Assembly (NCBI GenBank): GCA_040882055.1
Contig: JBBECA010000072.1
Location: 14,311-78,310, forward strand
Reading direction: 5' to 3'
DNA from: Nitriliruptor sp040882055
GTDB taxonomy: Bacteria; Actinomycetota; Nitriliruptoria; Nitriliruptorales; Nitriliruptoraceae
Length of the DNA: 64,000 bases
A program made the position numbers and the translations under genes. The number at the start of each line of letters is the position of its first letter. Position 1 is the first letter of the stretch. The notes beneath the pieces were generated by a model. The model did no database searches. It had not been told where the DNA came from and worked only from the letters and a program-made list of their open reading frames with translations. This document shows positions 16,353 to 24,631 of this stretch, one piece after another.

Positions 16353-17969
16353 TCACCACACCGAGCCCGGGGCGTTCGGCGACAGCGGTGTGCTCGCCGG
16401 CACCACGGCGTCCGAGGCGGCGACGATCAGACCCCGGTGCAGGGTCGTGGCGGCGTCAGCGCCGAGGTCGAGCACGGTCAGGTCGCCTCCCGGTCCAGCG
16501 ACGTGCGCGGTCAGCGTGGCCAACCCGAGACGGCGTTGGAACGGGCTCGCGGTGCGGGTCACGCCCTGGACCTTGACCAGCGGCGCCAACCCGGTCGTGA
16601 CCGACAGGGCCCCGCTACGTGCGGCGAGGACGCGGTCGCTGCGCCCGTGCGCGAGCTGGCCGTACTCGACGAGCCCGAGCAGCGCCGCCGTGAACGGCAG
16701 CACCGCCCCGAGCCCCCGCAGCGGTCCGACCAGACCGGGGAGCGCGAGGAGGGCCGCTGCCGGGAGCAGCGACGCCCGCACCCAGCGGAACACCGCCCGC
16801 CGCCGCGCCGCGGACGGGTGGGCGCGCAGCATCGGTACTCCCGCGACACCGGGCAGGAGCGCACCCACCAACCGGTCGACCTCCTCGTCCCGGACCAACG
16901 GGATGGTCACCCGGCGGTCGTCGCCGGAGCTCCCGCCCGCCGAGTGCACCCGGATGGCGGCGACCCCGAGCCCGCGGCGGACCCAGTTGCGTTGCACCTC
17001 CACCAGCTGGACGCGCGCGAGGGGCAGCACCGACTCCCGGGTCGACAGCAGCCCGCGCGAGATGTGCAGGTCGTCGTCGACCCGACGCATCGTCCACCTC
17101 CAGTCGCGGAGCAGCCCCGCGGCGGTGGCGGACAGGAACGACGCGGGGATGAGCACGAGGACGATGCCGACGAGACCGAGCGCGAGGATGCGCCGGCCGA
17201 CGGTCTCGGGGTCGAGCGTGCCGCCGCCGAGCTCGGTGGCGTCGCCGAGGAACTGCAGCGAGGCAGCCAGGACCGCCGGGAGCACCAGGAGCCGGCTCCC
17301 GGTGACGGCGGCCAGGACGATCCGGCCGATGCTCATACGGATCACCTCGTGGCCGGCGGCCTCGGCACGAGCCGGTCCTCCGGCGAGGTCGGCGTCGCGG
17401 CCAGTGTCGGCGGACGGCCCGAGCGCCGCTTCCCGTCCCGCGCGGATGGCCTCGCGCAGGGCGACGGCGTCGGCCTCGGGCACCACCCGGAGCTCGATCT
17501 CGGCCTCACCCGACCCACCGGCCGTCTCGACGCGCAGCGTCGCCAGTCCGAGCAGCCGGGAGGCCAGCGAACGTTCGACCTCGACCTGCTGGATCCGGGC
17601 GACGTCGAGCGCCCGGTGGTTGCGCGAGACGACCCCCTCGTCGACGCGGAGGACCTCGCCGTCGAAGCTGAAGCGGAAGCGGCGCCAGGCGAGGACACGC
17701 CCGACGCCGGTGACCAGCAACAGCAACCCCACCACGATCGCCGCGAAGCCGAAGCCGGGACCGGCACCCGCGCCGATCACCGCCGGCAGCACCAGGCCCT
17801 GGACGAGCTGGCGGAGCGGCACGCCGAGCACGATGGATGCGGGGTGCAGCGCCCTCGGGATGGTGAAGCCCGCGTCGCCCGGCGGGGGTGAACTCCCGCC
17901 GGTGGCGGGCGGCCACGACCCGCCCGGCGGGGGTGGCGGTGGGGCGGCGCCGGAGGGATCAGACGGCAT
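16353..17969 (-). CDS. YdbT-like PH-domain membrane protein
   Basis: A 538-residue protein with a proline/glycine-rich N-terminus, paired membrane helices and three bacterial PH-like (bPH2) modules, each seen as a repeat of ARIQQVEVERSLASRLLGLATLRV, LARVQLVEVQRNWVRRGLG and VKVQGVTRTASPFQRRLGLATL (each written here in part). This is the layout of the YdbT family. It follows a second PH-domain gene, with an 11-nt overlap, as in ydbS-ydbT pairs. The ATG at 17969 is preferred over the GTG three codons upstream. Role unknown; in Bacillus the pair has been linked to resistance against antimicrobial compounds. Confidence 0.8.
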   Translation of the reverse strand: MPSDPSGAAPPPPPPGGSWPPATGGSSPPPGDAGFTIPRALHPASIVLGVPLRQLVQGLVLPAVIGAGAGPGFGFAAIVVGLLLLVTGVGRVLAWRRFRFSFDGEVLRVDEGVVSRNHRALDVARIQQVEVERSLASRLLGLATLRVETAGGSGEAEIELRVVPEADAVALREAIRAGREAALGPSADTGRDADLAGGPARAEAAGHEVIRMSIGRIVLAAVTGSRLLVLPAVLAASLQFLGDATELGGGTLDPETVGRRILALGLVGIVLVLIPASFLSATAAGLLRDWRWTMRRVDDDLHISRGLLSTRESVLPLARVQLVEVQRNWVRRGLGVAAIRVHSAGGSSGDDRRVTIPLVRDEEVDRLVGALLPGVAGVPMLRAHPSAARRRAVFRWVRASLLPAAALLALPGLVGPLRGLGAVLPFTAALLGLVEYGQLAHGRSDRVLAARSGALSVTTGLAPLVKVQGVTRTASPFQRRLGLATLTAHVAGPGGDLTVLDLGADAATTLHRGLIVAASDAVVPASTPLSPNAPGSVW

Positions 17970-18651
17970 CGTGGACACCGCTGTCGCGCCCCTCGACGGC
18001 CGAGGCCGCGCGGGCGAGCAGGACGCGGCGCACCTGCGGGGCGTGGTCGGCCGCGATCCCGGGCAGGGTCGCGCTGCCCGAGGCCGACGCCGAGGTGACC
18101 TGGAGGGACGCGAGCCCGAGCAGCCGGTCGAGCGGCCCCTGGTTCACGTCGATCTGCTGGATGCGGAAGTACGGCAGCGCCTCCGCCCGCCGGACCACGA
18201 CCCCGTGGTCGAGCTCGATGGCCAGCTCGGTCAGCCGCCACCGCCACCGCTCGTAGCGGGCCCGCGGGTACCAGACCGTGAGGGCGATGGTCAGCCCGGC
18301 CAGCACGGCCACGGGGACCAGGCCCTGCACGCCGAGGACGGCGGTCGCGACGACCCCGACCACCACCGTCGGGAGCGTGCAGAGGAGGGCGGTGCTGACC
18401 CGCCAGACCGTGACGATGCGGCCGTCGAGCGGCCGTTCTCGGTCGTCGAGGTCCGGGAGCGGGGTCTCACCGTCGCCGGCCCCCGGACGCGTCGGCGAGC
18501 CGGACGCTGGTCCCGGCGGGGGTGGAGGTGGCGGGGGAGGCGGCTCACCAGCTCCGGGGCCGGTGTCCGGACCGGTCACCGCCCAGGCGGGCGGGTCGGA
18601 CGACGACCCAGGGGGCATGCTCGTCGGCGTCGGTTCGTCCGGTGCGGTCAA
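17959..18651 (-). CDS. YdbS-like PH-domain membrane protein
   Basis: A 230-residue protein: a long proline-rich leader including ten consecutive prolines, two membrane helices (about residues 80-125), then one bPH2 domain (FRIQQIDVNQGPLDRLLGL). It is the first gene of the ydbS-ydbT-like pair. The start appears to be a TTG at 18651 with a GAGGA site 7 nt upstream; an ATG at 18618 is possible. The polyproline run, unlike that of the hydroxylase gene at 48.1 kb, uses mixed codons. Confidence 0.78.
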   Translation of the reverse strand: MTAPDEPTPTSMPPGSSSDPPAWAVTGPDTGPGAGEPPPPPPPPPPGPASGSPTRPGAGDGETPLPDLDDRERPLDGRIVTVWRVSTALLCTLPTVVVGVVATAVLGVQGLVPVAVLAGLTIALTVWYPRARYERWRWRLTELAIELDHGVVVRRAEALPYFRIQQIDVNQGPLDRLLGLASLQVTSASASGSATLPGIAADHAPQVRRVLLARAASAVEGRDSGVHDAV

Positions 18652-18768
18652 CGGTGGTCCTCGTCTCGAGGGGGCGGGCCGACCTCAGCGCTCGGTCCGC
18701 GCGTCGCCGCAGGATGGACGCTACCGAGGCGGCACCCCGCACCGCAGCCCCCCGACCGAGGAGCACCC

Positions 18769-20250
18769 GTGAGCGCCGAACCATCCCCGCCCGTCGACGA
18801 CGTCACGGGGGGTGTGGGGCGCCGAGGGGGCGACCAGCCGGCGGACCTCGGCAACGACCCCGGTCCGCGGGCCGGTGCTCCGCACCGCGTGGTGATCGTC
18901 GGTGGCGGGTTCGGTGGGCTCAACGCCGCCCGTGAGCTCGCCGGAGCGGCCGACGAGCACGATCTCGAGATCACGCTCGTCGACAAGCGCAACCACCACA
19001 CCTTCCAGCCGCTGCTGTACCAGGTGGCCACGGCGGGCCTCCAGCCGCACGACATCGGGATGACCCTGCGGTCCATCCGCGGGGTGCGTCGGCGCCGCGC
19101 GGACGGGCGGCCGACCACGCAGATCCGGCTCGGCGAGGTCGTCGACGTCGAGGACGATGCCGTGGTGCTCGCCGACGGGGCGCGCCTGCCCTACGACCAC
19201 CTGATCGTCGCCGCCGGCGGCATCACCAACGACCTCGGGATCGACGGGGTGGCTGAGCACGCGTTCGGGCTCAAGTCGTTGGCCGAGGCGACCCAGCTCC
19301 GCAACCACCTGCTGCGCCGCTTCGAGGCCGCATCGTCCGACCCGGCGCACCTCGACGACGGGACCCTCACCTTCGTGGTCTCCGGTGGTGGTCCGACCGG
19401 CGTCGAGCTCGCCGGCGCCCTCGCGGAGCTCGTCGATCAGGTGCTGCGCGAGGACCACCCCACCCTCGACCGGTCACACGTGCGCATCGTGCTGCTCGAG
19501 CTGACCGACCGCTTGCTACCGGGCTTCTCGGACCGCTCGCACCGCGAGGCGCTCCACAGCCTCGAGCAGCGTGGGGTCGACGTCCGGCTCGGCACCGGCG
19601 CGGACGCGGCGACGCCCGACGCGGTGGTCCTCACCGACGGCGAGGAGCTGCCTGCTCGGACCCTCATCTGGGCCACGGGGATCGCCGGCGTCCCGCTCGG
19701 TGCGGCGCTCGGCGTCGAGCTCGGTCGGGCGGGGCGGGTCCCGGTGGACGACCACCTCCGCATCGCCCGCGACGACGGGCGGGTCTTCGTGATCGGCGAC
19801 CTCGCCGAGGCGATCGGCGACGGCGATCCGCTGCCGCAGGTGGCGCCCGTGGCGATCCAGCAGGGCAAGTACGTGTCCGACCTGATCGTCCGGCAGCTGG
19901 CCGGGGAGCCCGACCCGGGGCCGTTCCGGTACCGGGACAAGGGCAGGATGGCCACGATCGGGCGCACGGACGCGGTGGTCGAGCTGCCGTTCGGGGTGAA
20001 GTTCCACGGCTTCCTCGCCTGGGTGGCCTGGCTGGTGCTCCACCTGCTGTGGTTGGTCGGCTTCCGCAACCGCGTGTCGGTGCTCCTGTCGTGGGCGTGG
20101 AACTACCTGACCTACGACCACGCGGCCCGCGTGCTGATCGACCAGCGCGAGGCCGAGGAGACCGACAGCTCCAAGGGCCGGGTCCGCCGGTCCTGGGCCG
20201 ATCGGCAGGAGGACGCGCCGCCGCCGCACGGCAACGCCGGCTCGACCTGA
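18769..20250 (+). CDS. ndh: Type II NADH dehydrogenase
   Basis: A 493-residue single-subunit flavoprotein that passes electrons from NADH to quinone without pumping protons. Motifs: FAD site VVIVGGGFGGLNAARELA (about residue 40), NHHTFQPLLYQVATAGL, NAD site VVSGGGPTGVELAGALAEL, FAD motif RVFVIGDLAE and QVAPVAIQQGKY. A hydrophobic C-terminal stretch (LAWVAWLVLHLLWLVGF) anchors it to the membrane. The GTG at 18769 has a GAGGAG site; the open frame extends far upstream without coding character. Confidence 0.93.
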   Translation: MSAEPSPPVDDVTGGVGRRGGDQPADLGNDPGPRAGAPHRVVIVGGGFGGLNAARELAGAADEHDLEITLVDKRNHHTFQPLLYQVATAGLQPHDIGMTLRSIRGVRRRRADGRPTTQIRLGEVVDVEDDAVVLADGARLPYDHLIVAAGGITNDLGIDGVAEHAFGLKSLAEATQLRNHLLRRFEAASSDPAHLDDGTLTFVVSGGGPTGVELAGALAELVDQVLREDHPTLDRSHVRIVLLELTDRLLPGFSDRSHREALHSLEQRGVDVRLGTGADAATPDAVVLTDGEELPARTLIWATGIAGVPLGAALGVELGRAGRVPVDDHLRIARDDGRVFVIGDLAEAIGDGDPLPQVAPVAIQQGKYVSDLIVRQLAGEPDPGPFRYRDKGRMATIGRTDAVVELPFGVKFHGFLAWVAWLVLHLLWLVGFRNRVSVLLSWAWNYLTYDHAARVLIDQREAEETDSSKGRVRRSWADRQEDAPPPHGNAGST

Positions 20251-20298
20251 GGTGGGCGGCCCACGTCCGGCGGGCGGTCCGTGACACCTCGGCGTGTC

Positions 20299-20349
20299 GT
20301 CGGCCACCCGGCGGACGTCAGCCACCCAGCGGACGATGGCCACCCAGGG
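20299..20349. repeat. 18-bp tandem repeat upstream of pcnA
   Basis: Three units of an 18-bp repeat with core GCCACCC-GCGGAC begin at 20299, 20317 and 20335 (the last is partial). They lie between ndh and pcnA, just upstream of TAGCCT at about 20366, so they could be regulator binding sites or simple slippage repeats. Confidence 0.55.
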
Positions 20350-20464
20350 TTCCCGTGGACCTCGCTAGCCTCGGCCGCCCTCACCCCGCTCCCGCCGCAC
20401 GGACGTTCCGATCGCTGACGCGCTGACCCCGGACCAGGCCGCCGCGCTCGGCGACCTCGTCGAT

Positions 20465-21916
20465 GTGTACCCCGACGCCCGCGAGCTCGGGGGGCGCTTC
20501 GCGGCCGCCGGTCACGAGCTCTACCTCGTCGGCGGCACGGTCCGCGACACGTTGCTCGCCGCGGGCGACGCCTCGCAGCTGACCGAGGTCGACCTCGACT
20601 TCGCGACCTCGGCGCCGCCCGAGGAGACCGAACGGATCGTGCGACCGTGGGCGACGGCCGTGTGGCTGACGGGCGCCGAGTTCGGCACGGTCAGCTGCCA
20701 GCGCGAGTCGGACGATCGGGAGCGACCGACCCGCAGGGTCGAGATCACGACCTTCCGCGCGGACTCGTACACCCCCGGCTCCCGCCACCCCGAGGTGGTG
20801 TACGGCACCGCGGTCGAGGAGGATCTCGCGCGCCGTGACCTGACCGTCAACGCGATGGCCGTCGCGGTCCCCGACTTCCGGTTCGTCGACCCGTTCGGTG
20901 GCCTGCGGGACCTCCACGCCCGCACCCTGCGCACCCCGATCGATCCGCGCACCTCGTTCAGCGACGATCCCCTGCGGATGGTGCGACTGGCCCGTTTCGC
21001 GGCCGTGCTCGACGCCGAGGTGGACCCGGCCGCCGAGGAGGCGGCGACCGCGATGGCGGATCAGCTCGCGACCGTGTCGGCCGAGCGCATCCGTGACGAG
21101 CTGGTCAAGCTCGTGGCAGGGGTGGTCCCACGTCGGGGGCTCGAGCTGCTGGTGGCGACCGGCCTGTCGGCGTACGTGCTCCCCGAGCTCGACGAGCTGC
21201 GCGCCTGCGTCGATCCCCAGCACCGTCACAAGGACGTGTGGGCCCACACGCTCGCGGTGCTCGAGCAGGCCATGGACCTCGAGAGCGGGCTGCCGGACGG
21301 CGGACCCGACGTCGTCCTCCGCCTCGCGGCGTTGCTGCACGACGTCGGCAAGCCGGACACCCGTGAGATCCACGGCGACCGGACCGTCACCTTCCACCAC
21401 CACGACGTGGTGGGCGCACGGATGACGCGGCACCGCCTGCGCGAGCTGCGCTTCGACAAGGACACGGTCAAGGACGTCAGCGAGCTGGTGCGCCTGCACC
21501 TGCGCTTCCACACCTTCGCCAGCGGCTGGACCGACGCGGCCGTGCGTCGCTACGTACGTGACGCCGGGCACCTGCTCGAGCGCCTCAACGCGCTGACCCG
21601 CGCCGACGTGACCACCGCCAACGCGCGGAAGGCCGCCCGCATCCAGCGCAACGTCGACCTGCTCGAGGAGCGCATCGGGCTGCTGCGTGAGCAGGAGGAG
21701 CTCGACGCGCTGCGGCCCCCGATCGACGGCAACCGCATCATGGATCACCTCGGGATGCCGCCCGGCCCGCTGGTCGGCCAGGCGTGGAACCACCTGCTCG
21801 AGCTGCGGATCGACGAGGGCCCGATGGACGAGGACGCGGCGCTCGCCGCGCTCGACGCGTGGTGGGCGGAACGCGAGGAGGCCGCGACCGACGGCGACGG
21901 CGTGGGCGGCGAGTGA
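20465..21916 (+). CDS. pcnA: CCA tRNA nucleotidyltransferase
   Basis: A 483-residue class II nucleotidyltransferase that builds or repairs the CCA end of tRNAs. Motifs: LYLVGGTVRDTLL, the catalytic VDLDF acidic pair, RRDLTVNAMA, and a C-terminal HD domain (LLHDVGKPDT, TFHHHDVVGA). The tRNA-Gly gene in this window lacks an encoded CCA, consistent with a need for it. The GTG at 20465 gives a normal family start but has a poor ribosome site; upstream in-frame codons to about 20411 lack standard starts. A TAGCCT at about 20366 is a likely -10 element. Confidence 0.93.
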   Translation: MYPDARELGGRFAAAGHELYLVGGTVRDTLLAAGDASQLTEVDLDFATSAPPEETERIVRPWATAVWLTGAEFGTVSCQRESDDRERPTRRVEITTFRADSYTPGSRHPEVVYGTAVEEDLARRDLTVNAMAVAVPDFRFVDPFGGLRDLHARTLRTPIDPRTSFSDDPLRMVRLARFAAVLDAEVDPAAEEAATAMADQLATVSAERIRDELVKLVAGVVPRRGLELLVATGLSAYVLPELDELRACVDPQHRHKDVWAHTLAVLEQAMDLESGLPDGGPDVVLRLAALLHDVGKPDTREIHGDRTVTFHHHDVVGARMTRHRLRELRFDKDTVKDVSELVRLHLRFHTFASGWTDAAVRRYVRDAGHLLERLNALTRADVTTANARKAARIQRNVDLLEERIGLLREQEELDALRPPIDGNRIMDHLGMPPGPLVGQAWNHLLELRIDEGPMDEDAALAALDAWWAEREEAATDGDGVGGE

Positions 21917-22764
21917 CCTCGCCTCCGAGCGACGTGGGGCGTGACGACGTCCCACCGCTGCCCGCCTCGTGGCGTTCGCACGCGGACGCGCCGCTCGAGG
22001 TCCCCCCGGTGCCGGCTGCCGACGAGACCGCCTTCTACGTCCCGATCGGGGACTTCCAGGGGGCCGAGTACCGCCGCAACGCCTTCGCTGTCGGCACCAG
22101 CGAGGAGGTCGCTGCCCTCCGTACGGCGCTCGATCTGCGCGCCGGTGCCCGCGTCCTCGACGTCGGCTGCGGTGACGGGCGCCACCTGCGGGCGCTCGCG
22201 CGCGAGGTCGGCACCGCCGGGACCGGCGTCGACGTCTCGCCCGGCCTGATCGACGCCGCCCGTGCCGCCGCGGCCGGGGACGGCGTCGGGGTGGACCTCG
22301 AGGTGGGTGACGCTCGCGACCTCGCCGCGACGCTCGGTGATCGGCACGGCACCTTCGACGTCGCGTGGTCGCTGTGCCAGGGCGGCCTCGGGACCTCGCC
22401 CGCGACGGACCCGGCCGTGCTCGCCGGGCTCGCGGCCGCCGTGCGCCCCGGTGGTGCGGTCGTCGTCACCCTGTTCCACGCGCTGTTCGCCGCCCGCCAC
22501 CTCGCGCCGGGTGACGCGTTCGATCCGGTGCACCTCGTCCACCACCAGGTCAGCGAGGTCCACGGCCCCGATCACGCCCGCCGGCGCTTCGACCTGTGGA
22601 CCGCGAGCTACACCGTCCGCGATGCGGTCCGCCTCTGCGCCGACGCCGGGCTGCGCGTCGTCGGGGTGCGTGGCGTCGAGCCCGCGGCCTACGGACGACG
22701 CGCCGACGGCGAGGTCGGGATCGATGACCCCGAGCTGCTCGTGGTGGCTCGTCGGCCGCGCTGA
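21913..22764 (+). CDS. Class I SAM-dependent methyltransferase
   Basis: A 283-residue protein with motif I VLDVGCGDGRHLRALA at about residue 75, the acidic motif II loop and a post-motif region VRPGGAVVVTLFH. The substrate is unknown; the family includes small-molecule and tRNA modifiers. The GTG at 21913 overlaps the pcnA stop as GTGA, so the two genes are translationally coupled, which hints at RNA-related work without proving it. Confidence 0.82.
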   Translation: MTSPPSDVGRDDVPPLPASWRSHADAPLEVPPVPAADETAFYVPIGDFQGAEYRRNAFAVGTSEEVAALRTALDLRAGARVLDVGCGDGRHLRALAREVGTAGTGVDVSPGLIDAARAAAAGDGVGVDLEVGDARDLAATLGDRHGTFDVAWSLCQGGLGTSPATDPAVLAGLAAAVRPGGAVVVTLFHALFAARHLAPGDAFDPVHLVHHQVSEVHGPDHARRRFDLWTASYTVRDAVRLCADAGLRVVGVRGVEPAAYGRRADGEVGIDDPELLVVARRPR

Positions 22765-22799
22765 CGATCGGTCGACCTCGCCGGTCGCGGTCGCCAGCG

Positions 22800-23195
22800 T
22801 CAGCGGTGGAGCCGGGTGCGCAGGTCCGGCCACCGGCGGATGACGATGCGCCGGACCGCATCGAGCGGCACCGGCCCCCACGAGCGCGAGTCGGTGGACG
22901 CCGCGGGGTTGTCGCCGAGCACCTCGACCGCGCCCCGATGCGTCGCGCCGAGGCGCTTGACCACGAGGTGATCCGGGTCGGCCGGGTCGGCGACCACGGC
23001 GACCCGGCCGGGGCGGATCCAGGCGCGGCGGGCGGGGACGGTCAGCAGTCGATCACCGGCCCAGAGGGCGGGCTCCATCGAGGCGCCCTGGACGTCGACC
23101 AGGCTGCGGTTGACCACCAGGGCCACGACGTACGCCACCAGCGCGAGCGTGCCGAGGCGCCAGCGCCCGTCGGTGGTGCGTCCGTGATGGTCCAC
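22800..23195 (-). CDS. sodX: Ni-SOD maturation protease (SodX)
   Basis: A 131-residue S26-family signal peptidase with one membrane helix, serine motif GASMEPALWAGD and lysine motif VVKRLG. It is short for a general signal peptidase and lies divergently beside sodN, the arrangement of the dedicated protease that removes the N-terminal propeptide of nickel superoxide dismutase to expose the nickel hook. The GTG at 23195 has a GAGGAG site. The shared upstream region holds a Nur-like box. Confidence 0.88.
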   Translation of the reverse strand: MDHHGRTTDGRWRLGTLALVAYVVALVVNRSLVDVQGASMEPALWAGDRLLTVPARRAWIRPGRVAVVADPADPDHLVVKRLGATHRGAVEVLGDNPAASTDSRSWGPVPLDAVRRIVIRRWPDLRTRLHR

Positions 23196-23218
23196 GGGGC
23201 AGCGCTCCTCGACGGGTC

Positions 23219-23237
23219 GTTGCGAGCGGTTCGCAAC
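23219..23237. promoter_or_regulatory. Nur-like nickel regulator box
   Basis: GTTGCGA (23219-23225), five bases, TCGCAAC (23231-23237): a perfect 7-5-7 inverted repeat. It resembles the TTGCAA-N5-TTGCAA box bound by the nickel-responsive Fur-family regulator Nur in Streptomyces. It lies in the divergent sodX-sodN intergenic region, 24 nt before the sodX start. A sodN -10 element, TAGGCT, lies at 23324-23329. Confidence 0.6.
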
Positions 23238-23367
23238 TGAGGCGAGCGTTCGCGGTCAGCGCGCACCCTAGGACCCCGGCCACCCTCGTCGGATGGGCGG
23301 GGTGGGCCGTCCTGGGCGTGACTAGGCTCGGTTCCGACCTTCCGTCGAACACCGAGGAGCACCACCC

Positions 23368-23805
23368 ATGCGCATCTCGACCGTCCTAGGGGCCCTGAAC
23401 CCGCTGCGGCCCGTCACCACCGTCGATGCCCACTGCGATCTGATGTGCGGGGTCTACAACCCCGCGCAGGCCCGCATCGAGGCCGAGTCGGTCCACGAGA
23501 TCGCCAAGAAGTACCAGGACTCGGACGACGAGACCTTCCGGGCCCGCTGCATCATCATCAAGGAGGAGCGCGCCGAGCTGGTCAAGCACCACCTCTCGGT
23601 GCTGTGGACCGACTACTTCAAGCCGAACCACCTCGAGGAGTACCCCGACCTCCACGAGAAGTTCTGGCTCGCGATCAAGGCCGCGGGGGACGCCAAGAAG
23701 ACGGTGGACCCGCAGGCGGGCGCCGACCTGTTGGCCAAGATCGACGAGATCTCCGACATCTTCTGGGCGACCAAGGGCGGCAAGCCCGACTGGATGACCA
23801 AGTAG
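23368..23805 (+). CDS. sodN: Nickel superoxide dismutase
   Basis: A 145-residue precursor. A propeptide of about 21 residues ends before HCDLMCGVY, the nickel hook that binds metal with the N-terminal amine, His and two Cys; the rest is the four-helix bundle of the hexameric enzyme. It dismutates superoxide in the cytoplasm. The canonical hook is HCDLPCGVY; here the usual proline at hook position 5 is methionine, an uncommon change. The ATG at 23368 has GAGGAG upstream. A strong palindromic terminator follows the stop. Confidence 0.96.
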   Translation: MRISTVLGALNPLRPVTTVDAHCDLMCGVYNPAQARIEAESVHEIAKKYQDSDDETFRARCIIIKEERAELVKHHLSVLWTDYFKPNHLEEYPDLHEKFWLAIKAAGDAKKTVDPQAGADLLAKIDEISDIFWATKGGKPDWMTK

Positions 23806-23826
23806 TCGCACGCCCCCATCCCACAC

Positions 23827-23860
23827 ACGAGGGCCGCCGGAGCGCTCCGGCGGCCCTCGT
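23827..23860 (+). terminator. sodN terminator palindrome
   Basis: A 34-nt perfect palindrome (arms 23827-23843 and 23844-23860, beginning ACGAGGGCCGCCGGAGC) lies 19 nt after the sodN stop codon and should form a very stable hairpin on both strands. Confidence 0.75.
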
Positions 23861-23980
23861 CGCGTCGCACACGATGCTTCGGCACCTCGTCGTGCCCGCG
23901 TGCCCTCGCGCATCGCCATGGTGTCGGACCGGCGTTGCCGCCGTGTTCGTAGGATGTTGCGCTCGGATGATGTCTGTGCG

Positions 23981-24526
23981 TCAGTCCTCGCGGATCCCCG
24001 GTCGGGCGATCGAGATCGGCGGGACGAAGCTCGCGGCGATCAGCAGCGCACCGAAGGCCAACGGCAGCGTGCCGGGGTCGGCGCCACCACCGAGGTACTC
24101 GGCGAACGCGTCCGGCTCGATGGTCAGGACCAGCCCGACGATCGCCAACAGCACCCCGATGATGCGCAGGCGTTGTTCCCCGACCGCGCCGGTGCCGGCC
24201 TTCAGCACGAGCACGCCCACCAGGATCCAGACGCCGGCGAACACCGGCGTCGCGGCCTGCGATCCGATGTCCACCACGGGCTCGAACAGCCCGATGTCGG
24301 CGATCCCCGCCCGGGCCAGCGCGACGAGTCCGGCCACCACCATCACGACGCCGACGGTCCAGGCGGCGAGCTGGAGGATGTCGAACCGCATGCGCGGCGA
24401 GGTCCGGCTCCCGCCGTCACCCTCCCGATCGCCGATGCGGATCAGCTGGGTCTTCGAACGGCCCTCGGCCGCCTCCGCCCGCGCGCGAGCGGGGGTGACC
24501 TGCTGCTGTCGGGTCTCGTCTGCCAC
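23981..24526 (-). CDS. Small polytopic membrane protein, unknown
   Basis: A 181-residue protein with a charged N-terminus (about 45 residues) and about four membrane helices (for example LAAWTVGVVMVVAGLVAL and FAGVWILVGVLVL). No catalytic motif was recognised. It lies downstream of the prolyl oligopeptidase gene on the same strand, after a hairpin, and 121 nt from the sodN terminator. Function unknown. Confidence 0.65.
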   Translation of the reverse strand: MADETRQQQVTPARARAEAAEGRSKTQLIRIGDREGDGGSRTSPRMRFDILQLAAWTVGVVMVVAGLVALARAGIADIGLFEPVVDIGSQAATPVFAGVWILVGVLVLKAGTGAVGEQRLRIIGVLLAIVGLVLTIEPDAFAEYLGGGADPGTLPLAFGALLIAASFVPPISIARPGIRED

Positions 24527-24548
24527 CGGTGCTCCTCATCCTGCGTGA

Positions 24549-24595
24549 GCCTGCAGCGCCGTCGCAGGCAGCGGCGCGGGTCCGCGGCTGCAGGC
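24549..24595 (-). terminator. Hairpin after prolyl oligopeptidase gene
   Basis: GCCTGCAGC (24549-24557) and GCTGCAGGC (24587-24595) are inverted repeats enclosing further GC-rich pairing, immediately downstream of the peptidase stop codon. Confidence 0.5.
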
Positions 24596-24631
24596 GCCCT
24601 CCGTGAGTCAACGACGACCGGGGGCCGCCGG

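Noticed and set aside
16390..18768. Long plus-strand open frame ahead of ndh
   Set aside because: It is antisense to the two PH-domain genes and shows arginine/serine-rich shadow composition; only the part from 18769 is real.
20299..20349. CRISPR array
   Set aside because: Only three contiguous units with no spacers, and no cas genes.
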